From positions 5,385,501-5,449,500 of the forward strand of contig CM056573.1 in assembly GCA_029721435.1 (NCBI GenBank): a DNA stretch of 64,000 nucleotides. Reading direction: 5' to 3'. A program made the translations under genes and the position numbers. Of this stretch, positions 22,479 through 34,467 are shown in pieces. How positions within the stretch are numbered: the first letter of the stretch is position 1; each line of letters opens with the position of its first letter. The stretch comes from Gymnothorax reevesii (taxonomy: Eukaryota > Chordata > Actinopteri > Anguilliformes > Muraenidae). The notes below the pieces were generated by a model. That model made no database searches, had not been told where the DNA came from, and saw only the letters and a list, made by a program, of their open reading frames with translations.

Positions 22479-24281
22479 TGTGACCAACAGGGGTCACCAG
22501 TTCTTTGAACCAGGTAAAGAGCAGCACTGTGCAACCAAGGAACGAGGCAGGCTAAAAATTGTGTGTATAATAATTTAATACAAAAAAAAAAATAGCTAAA
22601 CAATGTACCAGGATAGAATAATGCACTTAAAAGTAAATAAAGCCCACACAACATTGACTGGATAAATAAATGTACAGACTAAAATTGTGCGCGCTACAGG
22701 AAAGTAGACGTCAACCAAAGATTGGGACGTGTCAAGTAAAAAGAGTTCACCGCTGAGCTAACGTTACCCAGACAAATGAGAAACAAATGAATTGACGGCA
22801 CAGGGAAATAATACAGAGCTGAAACACACCGAGCAAACCAACGCCAGCTCACTCAGCAGGGACCGGAGATTTTTTTCTATTCTGATATCATCACTGACCT
22901 GCAAAAGATTGCTCTCCTAATAATAAAAGTTACACACAGCGTCACACGTCCCACTTGCTCTTCTCGGTCGATTCACAATGTCTGCTGCGGGTGCCGACTC
23001 ACTCCCCCTGCCTGCTGCCCTCAGAGCGCCGCCAGACTTCCTCGCTTTTCCCCCGCGTGGTCCCTTCAACGTCCAGCCTGGCACCCTTCTCTTGCTTGTC
23101 CTGCGGCTGATAGACAGGGGAACAACTGGCAGATCACTGGTCCACAACAAGCAAATATGCATACAGTTTGGCTTGAAAGGAGTACCGTATCCATTCGCTA
23201 CTTACAGGAGCGGGCAGAGTTGCTGCCTTGCTGCGCCGAGTACTCGGTCCAAGTAACGGGGTTGGTCTCCTCGGGTGTCGTTGTTGGTCGGCTTATTCGG
23301 TTTGCTCAGCTTTTCGGCCTCTTCTCCCCGTCCGTGTGTCTCCCCTCTGCTCCGTCGACCCTGTATTTCTCCCTGCTCCGGTGCTCATGTGATGGCGTAG
23401 GTGTTTGGACGCCAGGAGCGGTGGCTCGAAATAAAAGACAAATCCAGCAACGTGCTGATCTAAAAGAAATGGAAATAACAAGGCTCGCGCCACCTACCGA
23501 CCTAACGTCGTCCGTGGTAGCCGAAAGCCGAGCTCAATAATAAACCAAAAGAAAAGGGAAATAAACCCAATAAATCCCTTACTCACTCCACTAATACTTT
23601 AATGCAGCTAAGATCCTGCCAATACTCTTCCTTCTCAAATACCTTACCGGCTCAAGCGTCAAAAGCAGAATGACACTCCAGCAACACGAATGAGGAAGGG
23701 CAGGAGCTTAAATAGAGTCCGGGCAACGCCCCCAATCAATGACAGCTGGCTAAGGAATCCGATGGTGAGCAAAACGATATCGTCCCGGACGAGAGTAACA
23801 AAAGGAACTAGCAAAGCACCAAAACCATGACAGCTCATGCCCCCCAGCCTCTCCATTGGCTCCTGCCACCTTGTGCCTGTTCCTGGTTGGCTTAAACACC
23901 CCGCTTGCAGACAATAAACCCAACCAGGAGTGGTCATTCTTAATTGTTCCAGGCGGAAGTAATGTAATTGTGTCTTTCAAACTAAAAGAATAAATACACC
24001 TCTAAAGGAATAAAAGCATGCATGCCACCTTGTGCCTGTTCCTGGTTGGCTTAAACACCCCGCTTGCAGACAATAAACCCAACCAGGAGTGGTCATTCTT
24101 AATTGTTCCAGGCGGAAATAATGTAATTGTGTCTTTCAAACTAAGAATAAATACACCTCTAAAGGAATAAAAGCATGCAAATAACACCAAAACAGCAATA
24201 CACACAATTAAAATACTAAGAGCATGCAAATAAAAACACAAATCCTGCACACAAGCACACTAAAACTACCACCCTGTGACA
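22479..24281 (-). mobile_element. LTR-like insertion of 1.8 kb
   Basis: Read on the minus strand the block starts TGTCACAGGG and ends TTGGTCACA, giving the TG...CA ends of an LTR. A TATA-like CTATTTAAG lies near 23705-23715 and a TATTAAATT polyadenylation-like signal near 22570-22580. The flanking sequence on both sides (GCAGTATGTGGTTT and TGCATTGTGCTGAAATA) reads as continuous transposon sequence once the block is removed, which supports an insertion here. No target duplication is visible, and no gag or pol is present. It would be a solo LTR, or a non-autonomous element, of unknown family. Confidence 0.45.
23865..24180. repeat. Tandem duplication, two copies of about 159 bp
   Basis: A unit beginning GCCACCTTGTGCCTGTTCC occurs at 23865-24023 and again at 24024-24180, nearly identical. 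The duplicated segment lies inside the LTR-like insertion, upstream of its TATA-like box in the minus orientation. That is where LTR U3 enhancer duplications usually sit. Confidence 0.85.
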
Positions 24282-25109
24282 TCTGCATTGTGCTGAAATA
24301 CAGAAGATTTGAAATAAGCTCATTTTGTGGATAACAATGTAAAATGTCTCAGTTTCAACATTTGAAATGTTATCTATGTTCTATTGTAAAAAACACATTG
24401 GCTCATATGATCTTAAAGTCATTGCATTTAGATTTTATCCACAATTTACACTTTGTCCCAACTATTTCAAAACTTGGTTTGTATTTTCATTGTATTTCAT
24501 GGTATTGTTACTCTGTTTTATTGGGGATTGGGGATTTTGCGCTTCGCTTCAAAACAAAAAGGTTAACTAAACGGTCACTCACCAAGCAAATTTGACCGAA
24601 TTGGGCCGGGTTCGTGAGCAATTTCTAAAGCGCTCGCTAAAGAGGCCAAAAAAATAATTTGACATGTTTCAAATATCATCTTTCAAGGTTGTAAATCCTG
24701 ATTTTGAAGCAATGAAAATCAACGACCCCAGTGCTAGAGCTATTCTAGATTTCACAGTAAACTACCTTGTTGTTATTTGACTCCAAAATAATGCACAAAT
24801 TATCTGTCATGAAAATTCTCTGAAACCAGAAATCTGTCATAGATTAATTGTTTGATGTCTGTTTTGTGCAAATTAAGTGTTTTTAAGTGAGGAGAAGGCG
24901 TTGTTTGGCTTCAGAAAGTGAGTTTTTCGGGCCAGTGTATTTGACCCAAATTTCTTGTCAAGACCAGTGAAATTCTGAAATCTCGTTTTTCTCACAAAAT
25001 TAGGCTAGAATTTAAAAATAAACCCCAGAACCCTTTAAAACTCACCAATTGCTTCTCATAAACTCAAAATTAGAGGAGGTTGATTTTTTAACTGTGGCCA
25101 CGATTTTGC

Positions 25110-26505
25110 CATTTTGCTTGATTTTTGCGTGCATTCACTCCTAAGAGCTTGTCTATCCAACCATCCACATGGAGCAGGAGCTGACAGTTATACACAATGC
25201 GTCAAGTGGATCTATTGCTGTGTTGCAGCCCTAAATGGTGCAGCGGCTCATGAGCCTCAAAGTGGACAATTTCTTGGATGAGAAAAATAATGTTGCATTG
25301 ATAAACAGTGAACAACCCGTGACTCATACATTTTAGTGTAGAGCAGCAGAAGTAGCTGCATTCATGTTTTGGACCCGGCAGAGCAGGTCTCCAGGACAAC
25401 TAACTCAACCCGGCAGAGAATGAAGGTCTCATCATTGTTTGTCAGCAACACTGGTGAACAACAGGGCCAATGTTGTATGTTTTCCATTCCAAATCTAAGA
25501 AATTGAAGAGTAAATACCTTCCGATAGTGAGCATGTCACGGGTAAAACACGGACAAAACTATTCTGGTCACCTCACTGGTCTACAACACAGTAGTTAACG
25601 GTACTGAGGGAACAGAGCGAGGAGGAGACAAGGGGAAAATGGTGAAAATGAGGAAAGACAAAGGGATAAAATAAACAGAAGAAAATAAACAGGCTGTAAA
25701 AAATATCTAAATACAAAACCAAAATAAACTTGGCGAACAATGACAACTGCAACAAGTTTGAACATGATTTTGTAGTATTTTGTTATTGTCCTGTTCTAAA
25801 TTAATATGGTTTTATATTTACATGTTTACCTACAGTAGGCTTAGATAAACATGCTCTGCTTCCTATTTAGGGCCGGAGTCGCCATAAAATCCACATCCAA
25901 AGGTGCTAAGTACTGAAAATAAACTGATTCACAAGTTATGATGCCACCGTTCATTTTAAATTAGATTTTTAAAAAGAAATATATTGAGTGTTACCTCAAC
26001 AGCAAGAACAGACTTGCTCATAGTTATGGTGATGGACTGGAATAAGAGGAAAGTGGCCGACATGGACAACATGATGTTTGCAAGATTTGCAAAGGTAAAA
26101 AATCTTTTTCGACTTTTGAAACACCGAATGTGTGAAAATTGCACAGATTTCATGCTCTGTTTGATTTATAATTGGATGCCGATCCACGCTGAGCTCTTGA
26201 ACACTTCGTCAGGGTCTACCTCACCTTCAGCACCAGTTCTTTATATCACTTATACATCTTTATATTCATGCATGCACAGGTAGGTGACAAATTAAAGGAA
26301 AACCTGAAGAGTGAAAGTATCTGATGACTTTGTTCCCTGTTTGGCTCTGCTCCTGAGTGAAGTTCCAATGAGTGAATTCTGTTTGCAAATCAGTATGAAG
26401 TCATCGCCTCCACATTTGTATTCTGAGGGAAATTATCATTACCAGGATAACAGTGTCCCAAACCACAGGGCACAAGGCATCGCTTTATGGTTTGATAAGT
26501 CGTCG
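25110..26505. other. Non-coding stretch, nothing recognised
   Basis: No element ends or coding motifs were found. The short open frames have no recognised domain. Confidence 0.4.
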
Positions 26506-26507
26506 GC

Positions 26508-28715
26508 CGAGGATTAACTAGGTCTATCTGCCATTTTTGTGTTTTCTAGGAAATTTCGACTAAAGATTTGGTATTAAAAATGTTTTAAGTTTTTCCGAAT
26601 TAAAAATTTTTTTGCCCTAAACAATTAGAATACGACAACGTTAACCTGGGCTAATTTACATACCCCTATTCGTCTGGCAACACTGAATTCTGGGTACCCA
26701 ATTTTGCAGATAGACCATTGTATCAGTGCTTCAATTCATAAAATTCCAGTGTTACTTTGGTCTATCTGCAGATTACAGGTTATAAAAAATATCAATATGA
26801 ATTAACTGTCTCTTAACCCCGCGTTTTAAAGAAACCCCAATGTTTATTAACTAATAATACTGATGAAACAACTTTTAAACACTCGCACAGTAAAAAAGGA
26901 ATACAAGATTAACACCTTTTAGGCCTTTTTCAACATGACCTAGTAATGAGAGAGAAATATTCATGTGTGAATGATCTCACATCAAGGAAATATGAACATT
27001 ATAACTGTGAACTACTTAAAGTATATGAACAATGTAATTTTTTGACTCTGCCAGTTTCTCTGATTGATCAAAGCCTTTAGGTCATTATTCTTCACTTTGA
27101 TCTGCATGGAAAAGGTAACCTTAACCTCAATTTACATGATTAACTTGACAAAACATTTAAGTTTCTGCAAATTACACTCTTTTCAATCTTCTCAAGACTT
27201 CTCAAAGCACTCACCTAAATGAGGAAATGCAGAAATTTTTCTCAACTCTGTTTCAGTAAATTTCCTCTTAGCAGCCATTTTGTCTCTGAGGCCTGAGATC
27301 ACGTGTTGCGATCCCTCTAATATTATTGGTTAATTGCAGATAGACCTACTCAGAGCTATGGAGAGAGAGAGTTATGACAGCTTTTGATGTCACCGCTAGA
27401 CCGGTCACGTGATTCACATAAGCCTCGATAGTTACAAATATAGCCCACGCTGTTGTGTTCTCCTATGGGACAGACAGCAGTGATTGCATTACTGAACGGT
27501 AAATATTAAATTAAACCTTACACAATTGCTGCAAACATATTTCTCTTAATGAATTACATTATTTACATACGTTTTATAGAGGTCATGCTTATATAGTGAC
27601 GTGGTGACAACTTAAATAAGTGTAACCACTCAGATGTATGAACAGTGAGCCTACATGACACAATAAAATGAGCACAGAAAAGTAATATAGACTAACCACA
27701 GCCACCACATCTCTTCAAGAGTAATTCATTTAATAGATCATCTTTTTATGAAATGCAACATGGCATATAATACAACTAGCTGACTACACCAAGATCGCTA
27801 GAAAGCTAACAGCGCCTGGCATGGCAAATGGAAATTTACAGATGCAATTTCAAAGAGCTAGCTAAAACATGATGGGTGACACGTCGGTCGTCAATGGCTT
27901 AACTTGTGGTTTCATCCAATTTTATGAATAACAAGTTGTTTTAATACGAAATGGTTATTGAGAGCTAAGCAGAGTTAGAAACTACTGCAACCATTCGTGA
28001 TTAAACTTAGCTGATCAAGCTAGGCTAGGTAAAAGCATGTCAACATCGTCAAAGCTAACTTTTAAACAAAAAAACTTAACCAAAACCAGTCACAGGCGCT
28101 TGATCCCATCATTTACCGTCGTGATTTATGTCGGTTTTGTGAGAAATAGAAATAAAAACTCCATAGAGTTCATGACTGAATTCCCACAGCTGAGCAAGCT
28201 AAACCAGAAACAAAGAACATGAGCTTAAATTATCACAATTTCTTCAGACTTACAAAAATATATATATATATATCATCGTGTCAAACATACACAATTGGGG
28301 ATTATAAGTAATACATGACTACTGATATGACATATATATTCGTTAATCATTAGACTTCAATATTTTATTACTTACCGTCGTTGTTGTCTCAGTGGAAGTG
28401 AATCAGTCAGAAGCTGCGAGAATCCTCTTTTGGAACTTTAGGAAGTTCCAGTAGCCAGAAGTGCGCCGCCATTTTTCATACATGAGAGTCAATGGGAGTG
28501 TTGCAACTCTGAGAATATCAATGCTCTGGACCTACTTAAAACTTGGTGAAGCGGCAAATTTGAAAATAGATCGTTCCAATATTGACCTTTGACATAAACT
28601 GAGAGCCTAGCTAAGCAGGGTCATAACTTAAAATAGACCTTGTTAACTTAAAAATCATTATAACAGTATATCTCAAATATTCACAAAAATGCAGAAAGAC
28701 CTAGTTAATTCTCAG
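26508..28715. mobile_element. 2.2-kb element with GGTCTWTCTGC inverted ends
   Basis: The left end (26508-26545) reads GATTAACTAGGTCTATCTGC and then CATTTTTGTG. The right end (28680-28714), on the reverse strand, reads GAATTAACTAGGTCTTTCTGC and then ATTTTTGTG. Similar GGTCTATCTGC ends also occur inside at 26705-26715, 26759-26770 and 27337-27349, giving inner units of about 200 and 590 bp. No transposase frame was found, so these are non-autonomous copies. No target duplication is clear at any of the ends, so the superfamily is unassigned. Confidence 0.55.
28258..28274. repeat. (TA)n microsatellite
   Basis: A run of TA dinucleotides. Confidence 0.85.
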
Positions 28716-29339
28716 GCAACGAAGTATGAAAATGTGAATGGTTTGCTATGACATTTGCAGTCCATAGATCACAACCAAAATGAACACTTAAAGCAAATCA
28801 TTTTGCGGTGTGTTTTTCCTTTGTGAGCTGAGTAAGGATTTGAAATGCAATATATATTTTTATAGTGTTATTTCTGATTCCTTGTAATACCGTCAAAAAA
28901 TGGCAGAGGAGAAAAAACTGGATTTTACCAACTGCAGTTTGTCCTTGATGATGCGATGCTCCAGCAATCGATCATCGAGGTACAACATTACCCTGAAAAA
29001 ACTACACATGTAGTATATAAAACGATTGTTGTTTTTGAGCAGTCGCTCACTGCGAAACCTTGAGAGAACCTCCCCTTCAGAAGAAAATCTAGGGGATCAA
29101 CAGTACTTTTTAAGTTTAAGGCAAATTTAAAACAATTCCATATGGCAAAAATTCTTCATAATATCAGAAAATGAAAGATTAAAAATAAACAAATAAAGTT
29201 AGTATGTAGCTTAAAACTGTTAAAAGCTAAATCAAAACAAAATTTTGTGTTACTATATTGGGTCCTGCCAATTTATAGCTCTCAAAATGACTGGCGGTTT
29301 GATTGTTTTAAGCATATTGAAGAACTTGTCACAATTCTT

Positions 29340-29605
29340 CTGCAATCCCAGTCTCACCCCGACGCGTCACTCTACCTGACCAAGCTTCGATATAGGATGC
29401 AAGAGGAAGCTTTTGATGTCCTTATTTGACACCAGTTTAAAACGAACCCTACCCGCCTAACCCCTTACCCTTAACCCAAACCCAAACTGTAAGCGTCAAA
29501 TAAGGATGCTAAAAGCATCCTTTTGTGATGTATATCGACGCATGGTCAGGTAGCATCACGAAATGACAAGATGGAGTGAGAATGTGTTGCTTCTGCAGGC
29601 TCAGA
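29340..29605. mobile_element. Palindromic MITE
   Basis: Left arm about 29340-29435 and right arm about 29495-29605 are inverted copies. CACTCTACCTGACCAAGC pairs with the complement of GCATGGTCAGGTAGCATCACG, and GATGTCCTTATTTGAC pairs with the complement of GTCAAATAAGGATGC. The centre is a short CCCTAACCC-like run. It has no coding potential. The structure is typical of foldback MITEs of fish genomes. Confidence 0.75.
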
Positions 29606-30495
29606 GTCTGACTTCATCCCAAATTGACGCCTTCCAGTTACAGCGCTTTTCACAGTAGATATGATTTTTCCGTTCCATGCAACAGTACGATTGTTCCCCT
29701 CCGCTCCCTTCTCCCCCCGCTGGACAGCTTTCAGACTAGTAATATCTAAACGTACTCAAGTACACTTGCATATGTCAAAATTCCGATACAGCGCTTTGCA
29801 GTATGCACCTCTGGGGTATTAAATGGGGAACAATTTTAAAAGGAGGCGCCAATATATTTCGGGGGGTTTTATTATTGAGATGGGGGTTTAGAATATTAAT
29901 ATTGAATTTTAATATCTCAAATGCATATGCTGTGCGTGCAATAGCAACCCGGTGTGCCATCAGTGACAAGGATTACCACGCATAGCTGCACGAGAAATTA
30001 TATTTGAAATTTTCTTGACTGGATGTTTTTACTCACCTGAATCTTTTTCTGGGAACCCAAACATCAAGGTCAGCTCAAAAAGAACAGTACTGATTACTTC
30101 TGATATTGATGTAGGTTGAATATGGAATTCTTTCGCCCTTGCGTTTTTGGCTGATAATGCTGTCCAGTGCCTTATACCACAAAAATGAATCTGTCTCAAA
30201 ACTTGAGCTGCCACACTTTCGCACTGCATCCCGCACCTTGAAATTTCACTGCTGCATTTTCTTTAGTTTGTCACGGCAATAGTTTGTCTATTGATCTGTG
30301 ATTACCACACGAATGTAACTACTCACAAATGATTCCATAAATCTCAGAGTTTGTGTGTGTAGTATCCACTTGTGATTGTATGTTCTCATCCCAAAATTTC
30401 GAGCAGGCATTGAGTTTCTTTTTTTGAATGGAGAGATCCTTTCGCCGCTGCATTTTTTAGAACAAGAGAGCATGTAACAGTAATCTTCCGTGCTC
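29606..30495. other. Non-coding stretch, nothing recognised
   Basis: No domain or repeat structure was found. An isolated 60-64-codon open frame near 29775-29985 on both strands has no recognisable content. Confidence 0.4.
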
Positions 30496-30496
30496 A

Positions 30497-30656
30497 AGTG
30501 CAGTTGCTTTCACATTTGGTACGAGTACGGATGAATCATGCCCAAGTACACCTCCTCCAACTGTACAGGCTTGTGTTCACGCTTAGCAAATGAACTGGAT
30601 TTTGGGGTCAAATGTACTCGGATCCGTGCCCGTGTCCCAAGTGTGAAAGCACCCCT
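30497..30656. mobile_element. Short MITE with GTGCTTTCACA-type ends
   Basis: The left end reads AGTGCAGTTGCTTTCACATTTGG and the reverse strand from the right end reads AGGGGTGCTTTCACACTTGG. Both continue into a shared TACGGAT/CACGGAT and GAGTAC block. About 160 bp in length, non-coding. Confidence 0.55.
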
Positions 30657-31219
30657 AGACATGCCAAGATAGATGCATAGCAGATATAAGCATCCCATAG
30701 GTCCTATAGCCTAGCCCTAGATTATAAACTCTCCCAAAGGCCTAACTCAATGCTGTACCAATTGTCAGGTATGTAGCTTCCAATGAAAAAATTCACTAAA
30801 AATACAATTGCTTTTAACTCAAAATACCCACTTTTCTGACTGGGATGTGTCCATCAAGGACGCTTTGAAAAATAGAAAACTTGGCCTAAAATACCCTCTC
30901 GTCGAACTCAGATGTTATTTGGACATTTCTCCAATGATCCCTCTGAGCCAATTAATCTCGTTGGACTTACAGTGCACAATTTACTTGTTTTCTCCTCTAT
31001 GAGAGTATAATCTGGACTCTAGCTCAGTCTTACCCCGGATTAATACCCTTATATTATGACTTTGGCGTCCGGAGGCTTCCAACCATTCTCTTCTTCTTTC
31101 TTCATCCAGTTCTTTCATCTTCCCTCACATTCTTTCTTGGTTATGTAAGAAATAAATTCTGCATAATTTCTTGCGAGTTTCTTGACAATTAATCAGAAAT
31201 ATGTGGACTGTCATGTTTG

Positions 31220-31835
31220 AAGCAGACTAACCCAGACTCCTGCAAATGTTATCATTAATCAAATTCAAGAAGCAAGCTTCCATATTAATATCCATAATGA
31301 CTTTCAGTTTAGCTGAGTATCATCAGTATAACAGTGGAAATTGATGCCATATTTAGAAATAATGTTGCCCTCCTGTAACATTTATAAGGAAAATGGCAAA
31401 GGTTCAAGCTTAGATCCGTGCAGTACTCCATGCCTTAAGTTTTAGCCATAGGGGAATTCATTGTTTGCAAATACAAATTGAAATTGTACTGAGAGATAGG
31501 ACTTGAACTAAAAATGTGCCTGTCCTGTTAAGCCAATGAGAATTTCAAGTCAGTCTAACACAATATTGTCATCATTTGTACTGTTCTTGTGGACTTTTGT
31601 ACGTCGCTCTGGATGAGAGCGTCTGCTAAGAACTTGTAATGTAATGTAATCATCGTGTCAAAGGCTACACTTAAATCAGGGAGCTCAAATAAAGAGGTAG
31701 AGCCATTATTAGAGGAGATAAGCAGATCATTAAGTACTTTCAGAGGAGCAGTTTCTGTGACATGGTTGGGTCAAAAGCCAGACTAAAATATTTCCAAAAT
31801 TGTATTGGAATGTTAAAGGTTTCAGAGTTGCTCAA
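31220..31835 (-). mobile_element. L2-like LINE reverse-transcriptase relic
   Basis: Minus-strand sequence at 31830-31665 reads LNDLLISSNNGSTSLFELPD and LSVAFDTMI, the L2-type motif A region. At 31440-31300 a damaged G-S-x-L-E-P-L-x-F block is followed by YGINFHCYTDDTQL, the catalytic motif with Tyr-Thr-Asp-Asp. The two halves are separated by a short segment with an L2/SINE-type tail inserted at about 31570-31660. Stops and frameshifts throughout make it non-functional. Confidence 0.75.
31570..31660 (+). mobile_element. L2-tail SINE fragment with TGTAA-type end
   Basis: The sequence TACGTCGCTCTGGATGAGAG followed by CGTCTGCTAAGAACTTG and repeated TAATG units is the conserved 3' stem-loop tail shared by fish L2 LINEs and their SINE partners. 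It is near-identical, in opposite orientation, to the copy at 49370-49450. Confidence 0.8.
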
Positions 31836-31839
31836 TGGC

Positions 31840-32378
31840 ATATTAGCAACTGCTAGAAAGTGTCCACAATTTTACAATGGTTGTTGTAAGAGCTGAGCAG
31901 AAAAATGTGTGCTTCTATTCTGATCTTAAATAGTCATTTCGATCATGCATGTAGTTGGTGGTGGTCTCATTATTTAATTGAATCCTACTATATCTCTCCA
32001 CACTACAGCTCTATCTTATGTTTAGCCAAAAATACACAGCCCAGACATCTCATCGTCCGCATAAATTGGCCGGTTATCTGCAGCAATTCAGACTGTCAGT
32101 TGGCCTGTCATCAGCCAGTTAACAATACTTGCCCCCTCATTAGGCGATTAGCAGGCATGCACCCTTCATCAGCTTACTAGCAAGTATCCAGCACCTTATT
32201 GGCTATTTAACAATGAAGGCCTTTCATCAGCCAGTTAGGTAAGTACTCAGATCCTTCCTTAGTCAAAGAGAATGCATCTGGCCACTCAGAAATGCTGGCT
32301 TCTCAAGAGCCTATTACTTAGTATCCTGCCCCTCATCAGATAGTCAGCAACACTGCTCCCCATCAACATACTAGCAAG
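31840..32378. other. Non-coding stretch
   Basis: Loosely repetitive words such as CATCAGCCAGTTA and ACTAGCAAGTATC recur several times between 32095 and 32375, suggesting a decayed local tandem repeat. No gene. Confidence 0.4.

Positions 32379-32438
<60 letters not shown>
32379..32438. repeat. (TATC)15 microsatellite
   Basis: Sixty bases of uninterrupted TATC/GATA tetranucleotide. Confidence 0.98.
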
Positions 32439-32439
32439 A

Positions 32440-34435
32440 TCATCATTATGACCTGTGTTCCCCATCCTCTGTTAATGCAGGTTGGGTACTCAGGATCATT
32501 TCCACTATGGAATGGAATCATGTTTTTTTCCTGTATTTCTTTTTGTAAGTGTATTTTAATTAGTCCAGTGATCGCTACATAGTTTTTCCAATAGTCATGG
32601 GCATGGGGTCATACTGTTGAGGAAAGATTGCTGCTGGTGACTGTGCCAAGAGATCTCAGCATTGAGAAGCCCAACCAAATAATACTGAAATTTTCCTGCA
32701 ATCGGTCAACAGCTCCTGTGGTGCTCGCAGAGCCTGGTAGGGGTTGTTGCTCCATTTATGCAGGTGCTGCATTCTGCAAGCTGTGTTGGAAGAGAGCGTC
32801 CTCATATAGTGGAAAGCAGTAAAGATTTAAATAACATTCAGCAACAAACAACAGTTGACTTAAAGCTATGCGGAGGGACAACGAGAGACACACTTAACCA
32901 TAGGTTGACCTTTGGTTCAAGGACGGCACTCGGCAAGAATTAATTTTCTACACTTACAAAGATCCTGAGGAACTATCACCTCTGTATGTTTAGTCTACAC
33001 AAGGCCAATTTAATTAACTTGAGATTTGAATGTAGTCCTCTGTATTTGAAAAGGGCTTGACCAAAAAGTTCAAGGGGGAGTGGAGGGGTGTTTTAAGAGG
33101 GTTCCTTTCTATCCAACAATACCGCTTCCCATTCTATTAAAGGCGGGTAGTCTTCAATAGTCCCAGTCTGATCATTTTAAAACCACTGAAATTCAGCAAT
33201 AAAAAATGAATAAATACAAAAAAAAAGGAATATTGGGTTGAGTGTTGGCAAGCAAGCTGTAGTGCGAGCAGTTGTTTCTGCCTGGTTGTCACAGTAGTGT
33301 GTGCTTTGATTGAGTCATGAATTAAATGAAGAAACCCTCCAAAAAATATAATTTGACTTTTAAATTTTCTGTTGTTGAATGTTTGTTGGAGCTCCAACTG
33401 GGAAGGTTCATTAGGCAAGGACACGATTTAGCCAGTTCACAATCATGTAAACTGTCAGTAGTGTGGTAAGGTGCGTTTGAAGTGAATGTTACCTCCCAGC
33501 CCACCGACACTCCAATCCAGTCTGCCTTGTGAAAGCACTAGACAGCTCATTGCTTTTGTTTCAGGAGAACCATACAAACATATCGTCTTTGTTTAAAATG
33601 CTGGGATGGTTTTCTCGAATTCAGGTATACTCTCACAGAAGAGGACGATGTGATCAGCGCAGCTGGCTTGAATGATGGAAGTCTATCATTGCATTGTCAT
33701 CTTCATTGACAATATTTACTACAAGGAAATGGATTTGCATACTTGATGTTAACACCAGGGTCAGGGATTTCTCTATCCATTCAGAGTGACCACCATGACA
33801 TCATATCCAATCAAAGCTGTTCCATTGCTGATTGTTGCCAGCAGTCTTAAGAGCTGGCATTAATAGTCTTTGTGCTCCTTGGGGATATAGTTGGGAGACA
33901 GTCAGTTTTGGTTAGTAGTGTTCATTGCTTTAGTGCCTCCTGCTGGCCATCAAAGAGTTCATCAGTAAAAATCTTGGTAGGTGTATATTTGGGTTTCCTC
34001 CTCCCTCATTGTGGGCTTCCAAGGTGTGAAGCTGTGAGTACTGGGAAACAGTGGCTCACAGACGCGTGATCTGTCTGCGCTCTCCCAAGATGGTGGCATA
34101 TGTTGTGTACGGGCATTCTTGTACAAAGTTTGCTGGTTGGACATTCCAAATTTGGATGGGATACCAAATCTGAAAAAAAGAAGAAAGTCAAGAAAAATGT
34201 TGAAGACACAGGAGATCAAGACTTCCATGCCCGAAACCTAGGATGGTTTCGAAACCTGATGTTGAGAATTAAATTGTGGTAGTTGTCCCTACATAAATTC
34301 TTTCCAGCAATTTGATGAGTTGTGGCTGTTGTACTGATCACTAAGATTCAAAGACCAAGCCTATACAAGAGACATGAGTGTCATGAGCAGCAGACAAGTT
34401 GAACATACAAGAAACGAGGTTTTAAATAATGATTT
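32440..34435. other. Non-coding stretch, nothing recognised
   Basis: No recognisable coding or repeat signal on either strand. Confidence 0.4.
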
Positions 34436-34467
34436 TATTTAATTCGGTACTCATTAAAGATGGTATA

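Larger units (their letters stand above)
20989..25104. mobile_element. 4.1-kb composite inverted-repeat structure
   Basis: The outer arms 20989-21595 and 24480-25104 are inverted copies, both starting TGGCCACAGTT from the outside. They share many landmarks: TTTGGGTCAAATACACTGGCC against its complement, AATAACAAGG, and the block near the AATTGGGC words. Inside them lies a second inverted pair, 21990-22145 and 24318-24470, with ends reading AAATAGTTGGGACAAAGTGT. This inner pair surrounds a dead DDE transposase C-terminus and a nested LTR-like insertion. The left side has about 390 extra bases between outer and inner arms. It is either one old transposon with very long inverted ends or one element inserted in the centre of a foldback. 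Confidence 0.7.

Noticed and set aside
23157..23540. 127-codon open frame
   Set aside because: It lies inside the LTR-like insertion, with no recognisable domain, and a competing frame is open on the same strand.
32379..32438. Regular repeats considered as a CRISPR-like array
   Set aside because: It is a simple tetranucleotide microsatellite without spacers, and the genome is eukaryotic.
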